Source: Bacilli bacterium (GTDB lineage Bacteria > Bacillota_I > Bacilli_A > RFN20 > CAG-826). From it: a DNA stretch of 14,543 nucleotides. The position numbers and the translations under genes are program-made. The stretch is from assembly GCA_017551465.1 (NCBI GenBank), contig JAFZLN010000124.1, positions 1 to 14,543 of the forward strand, read 5' to 3'. Positions 13,111-14,543 of the stretch are shown piece by piece. The first letter of the stretch is position 1, and each line of letters begins with the position of its first letter. The notes beneath the pieces are model-generated. The model made no database searches. It had not been told where the DNA came from and worked only from the letters and a program-made list of their open reading frames with translations.

Positions 13111-13986
13111 TTATTTGTTCTCCTTTCTAGCATCGAGCATTTCTAAGGCAATTAATTCATCTGGATCGATGGCAATCTTTTCTAAGAGCACCACGTCCAT
13201 CTTCTCGCGGATATTTGTTTCATCGATTTCATCGTAGAAAACAACATTGCAAAGGGAGCCCACTTTTTTAAAAGACAGTATGCGGTAGCCAAGAGCTTCT
13301 AAATCTTTGCGTTCAAGTTGACCTTTAACGAGAATTTGATATTTAACAAAGTTCTCACCGAGATGTTCAACATCACCGGTTTTGCCACAGCGGCCTTTAG
13401 AAAGAAGGATGAAATTGTCACATAATCTTTCTAAAGATGAAATATTGTGGGAGGAAACAATGTATGTTTTTTGATCCGCGTCTTTAATAATTTCCTCTCT
13501 AACTGTTGCTAAGACAAGTGGATCTAAGCCATCAAAAGCTTCATCTAATAAGGCATATTTTGCTTTGCTTGATAAAGCGATGGCGATAAAGAACTGTCTT
13601 CTCATACCTTTTGAATAGGTTGAAACCTTTCTATCAATAGGTAATGAGAGTTTATTCATGATCTCTTTAAATTTGTCCTTATCTAAGTCAAATAGTGTTG
13701 AATAAAATTCAAATACTTGACTAACAGCCATGTTGTGTGGAGCATATGGGTTATCAGGAAGGAAGAATAAATCTTTCTTAGCGGTGATATCATTATTGAC
13801 TAATCCATCAATGATAATGGAACCATTATCTGGTTGATAGACATCACTGATGAGTCTTAATAATGTGGATTTACCCGCACCATTTTCACCGATGAGACCA
13901 TTAATACCGGAATTGATGGTGATTGATAAGTCATCAACCGCTCTCACAGAGCCGAACGTTTTAACTAGATTTTTAATCTCAATCAT
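13111..13986 (-). CDS. ABC transporter ATP-binding protein (YtrB/antibiotic-export type)
   Basis: A 291-aa nucleotide-binding subunit. Walker A GENGAGKST at 33-41; D78 occupies the Q-loop region (FFLPDNPYAPHNM), as in export ATPases where Gln is replaced; signature YSKGM at 124-128 instead of LSGGQ; Walker B YALLDEAFDGLD at 144-155 with catalytic E149; H-loop H180 in VSSHN. A C-terminal extension of about 90 residues (RCGKTGDVEHLGENF onward) is typical of export ATPases. ATG 13986 overlaps the GntR stop by 8 bases (ATGATTGA), and GGAGG lies eight bases upstream inside the GntR gene. It is therefore translationally coupled to the repressor and, through a one-base gap, to the permease. The operon layout GntR-ATPase-permease is that of the YtrA family. 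Confidence 0.95.
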   Translation of the reverse strand: MIEIKNLVKTFGSVRAVDDLSITINSGINGLIGENGAGKSTLLRLISDVYQPDNGSIIIDGLVNNDITAKKDLFFLPDNPYAPHNMAVSQVFEFYSTLFDLDKDKFKEIMNKLSLPIDRKVSTYSKGMRRQFFIAIALSSKAKYALLDEAFDGLDPLVLATVREEIIKDADQKTYIVSSHNISSLERLCDNFILLSKGRCGKTGDVEHLGENFVKYQILVKGQLERKDLEALGYRILSFKKVGSLCNVVFYDEIDETNIREKMDVVLLEKIAIDPDELIALEMLDARKENK

Positions 13987-14305
13987 TGTTTATTTCCTCC
14001 AATTCCTTAATAATCTCTTCTTTGCTATATCCTTTATTAATGATTTCTTTTAATTCATTGTGTAATGCTTTAGACCTATCCACTTTATTTTTATGGACGT
14101 AGAAACCTTTTTTAGGAATAGATACTAGATATCCATCTTCCACCATTAAAGAAAACGCTCTTTGCACTGTATTAGGATTAGCGCCATAAGCTAGCCCTAC
14201 TTCTCTAATAGAAGGCATCGCGTCTCCTTCTTTATAGGCGCCCATATCGATGAGGCGCTCATAGAATTCTTTAATTTGTAAGAAGATTGGTAGTTTGTCG
14301 TTCAT
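13979..14305 (-). CDS. GntR-family repressor, YtrA-like
   Basis: A 108-aa regulator. N-terminal GntR winged helix: PIFLQIKEFYERLIDMGAYKEGDAMPSIREVGLAYGANPNTVQRAFSLMVEDGYLVSIPKKGFYV (about 6-70), with the recognition-helix segment NPNTVQRA at 44-51. The C-terminal part is only about 38 residues, helical and acidic, as in the YtrA subgroup, which lacks a large effector domain and usually precedes an ABC transporter. ATG 14305 is chosen because the MNDKLPIFLQI opening is the family norm. A longer reading to 14416 runs through the repeats and promoter and is not real coding. No clear Shine-Dalgarno precedes it. Likely autoregulates the operon through the four 9-bp repeats directly upstream; the ligand or stress signal is unknown. 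Confidence 0.92.
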   Translation of the reverse strand: MNDKLPIFLQIKEFYERLIDMGAYKEGDAMPSIREVGLAYGANPNTVQRAFSLMVEDGYLVSIPKKGFYVHKNKVDRSKALHNELKEIINKGYSKEEIIKELEEINND

Positions 14306-14307
14306 AA

Positions 14308-14364
14308 TCTGTATTAACTGTATTATCTGTATTAATTGTATACACACAGATTTTTGAAAGTAAA
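14308..14364 (-). promoter_or_regulatory. Promoter and four 9-bp tandem repeats, probable GntR operator
   Basis: Minus strand -35 TTTACT (14359-14364) and -10 TACAAT (14335-14340), spacer 18 bp. From the -10 to three bases before the GntR ATG run four direct repeats with an exact 9-bp period (14308-14343): GTATACAAT, TAATACAGA, TAATACAGT, TAATACAGA, all with ATACA at the same place. They occupy the whole leader, leave no room for a normal ribosome binding site, and are well placed to block transcription. Confidence 0.7.
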
Positions 14365-14412
14365 TAGAAAAAATAATTATTTGATAAAAACAATAAAAAA
14401 TTAAATAACAAT

Positions 14413-14436
14413 CCACCGGACAATCCGGTGGTTTTT
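14413..14436. terminator. Hairpin terminator upstream of the GntR operon
   Basis: Perfect 8-bp stem CCACCGGA/TCCGGTGG with a 3-base loop (14413-14431). On the plus strand it is followed by TTTTT. On the minus strand it is followed by ATTGTTATTTAATTTTTT. Since all neighbouring genes are on the minus strand it probably ends the transcript entering from the right edge, but the stronger T-run is on the plus side. Confidence 0.75.
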
Positions 14437-14543
14437 CATAGACGGGCAGATATTAGCCCTTTGTTCTAGCCGCCCTCCTCAAGGGCGAAGACGGACCATC
14501 GCTTGCTTTTGTCCTTAGCTACCCGTAAACGGGTCGTCGTCGA
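14437..14543. other. GC-rich, hairpin-dense edge segment, unidentified
   Basis: Clearly richer in G+C than the rest of the window. On the minus strand it offers hairpins ACCCG-TTTA-CGGGT, GGAC...GTCC, CGCCC-TTGAGGA-GGGCG and GGGC...GCCC; the middle two are enclosed by UAGC...GCUA, giving a small multibranch fold. Two minus-strand reading frames are open to the edge: DDDPFTGS then TAA at 14515-14517, and a 25-residue K/R-rich reading ending with TAG at 14466-14468. It could be the 3' part of a structured RNA or the end of a gene plus its 3' untranslated region. No tRNA, tmRNA, RNase P or SRP signature was found. Confidence 0.4.

Noticed and set aside
14308..14343. Tandem repeats as a CRISPR array
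   Set aside because: Units are 9 bp without spacers and sit at a promoter; no cas genes are present.
14306..14416. N-terminal extension of the GntR protein to 14416
   Set aside because: The extension translates the tandem repeats and promoter into repetitive hydrophobic sequence, and the family normally begins at the MNDKLPIF position.
14437..14543. tmRNA, RNase P RNA, SRP RNA, 5S rRNA or tRNA at the right edge
   Set aside because: No TTCRA T-loop, CCA end, tag-peptide frame, or conserved core of these RNAs could be found on either strand.

Overview
All recognisable genes lie on the minus strand of a low-GC chromosome. UGA and UAG are used as stops and tryptophan is encoded by UGG, so the genetic code is standard. 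The mix (UvrA, single-chain pyruvate:ferredoxin oxidoreductase, NfeD/SPFH membrane pair, YtrA-like GntR-ABC operon, AGGAGG ribosome binding sites, intrinsic terminators after most units) suggests an anaerobic Firmicutes/Tenericutes-type bacterium such as an uncultured gut member of the Erysipelotrichales, RF39 or Izemoplasma groups. The taxonomy is inference.

Layout in window order (transcription runs right to left). 1-1946: N-terminal two thirds of UvrA, cut by the window edge. 2011-2784: a compact toxin-antitoxin unit, a Phd/YefM-type antitoxin overlapping a PIN-domain toxin, with a promoter carrying three TGTACA palindromes exactly 23 bp apart. 2810-3937: a single-gene unit for a lipoprotein SASA/CE6-type carbohydrate esterase. 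3957-4593: a P-loop kinase of the AAA_33 type followed closely by tRNA-Pro(GGG). 4613-5100: a small uncharacterised protein behind a consensus sigma-A promoter. 5124-7005: a tight three-gene operon, unknown 121-aa protein, NfeD, SPFH/stomatin. 7041-10704: nifJ, a 1183-aa pyruvate:ferredoxin oxidoreductase with its own promoter and terminator. 10727-11444: a BrnA/CopG-like small protein and a very basic 111-aa protein, each preceded by an unusual control region. 11475-11949: a winged-helix protein resembling only the DNA-binding part of Rex. 11958-14364: a GntR (YtrA-like) repressor, ABC ATPase and ABC permease operon, with four 9-bp tandem repeats between promoter and start. 14413-14543: a hairpin terminator and a GC-rich, hairpin-dense edge that I could not identify.

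How the genes relate: the housekeeping units (uvrA, nifJ, tRNA, NfeD/SPFH) are ordinary. The accessory interest is in three small autoregulated loci whose likely operators are visible: TGTACA triplets at the Phd/PIN pair, 11-bp-period repeats at the ribbon-helix-helix gene, and 9-bp repeats at the GntR-ABC operon. The least explained elements are the 111-aa basic protein, whose Shine-Dalgarno lies inside a terminator-like hairpin followed by a four-codon overlapping ORF, the 121-aa protein leading the NfeD/SPFH operon, and the structured edge at 14437-14543. I found no insertion sequence, CRISPR array, rRNA or replication origin.
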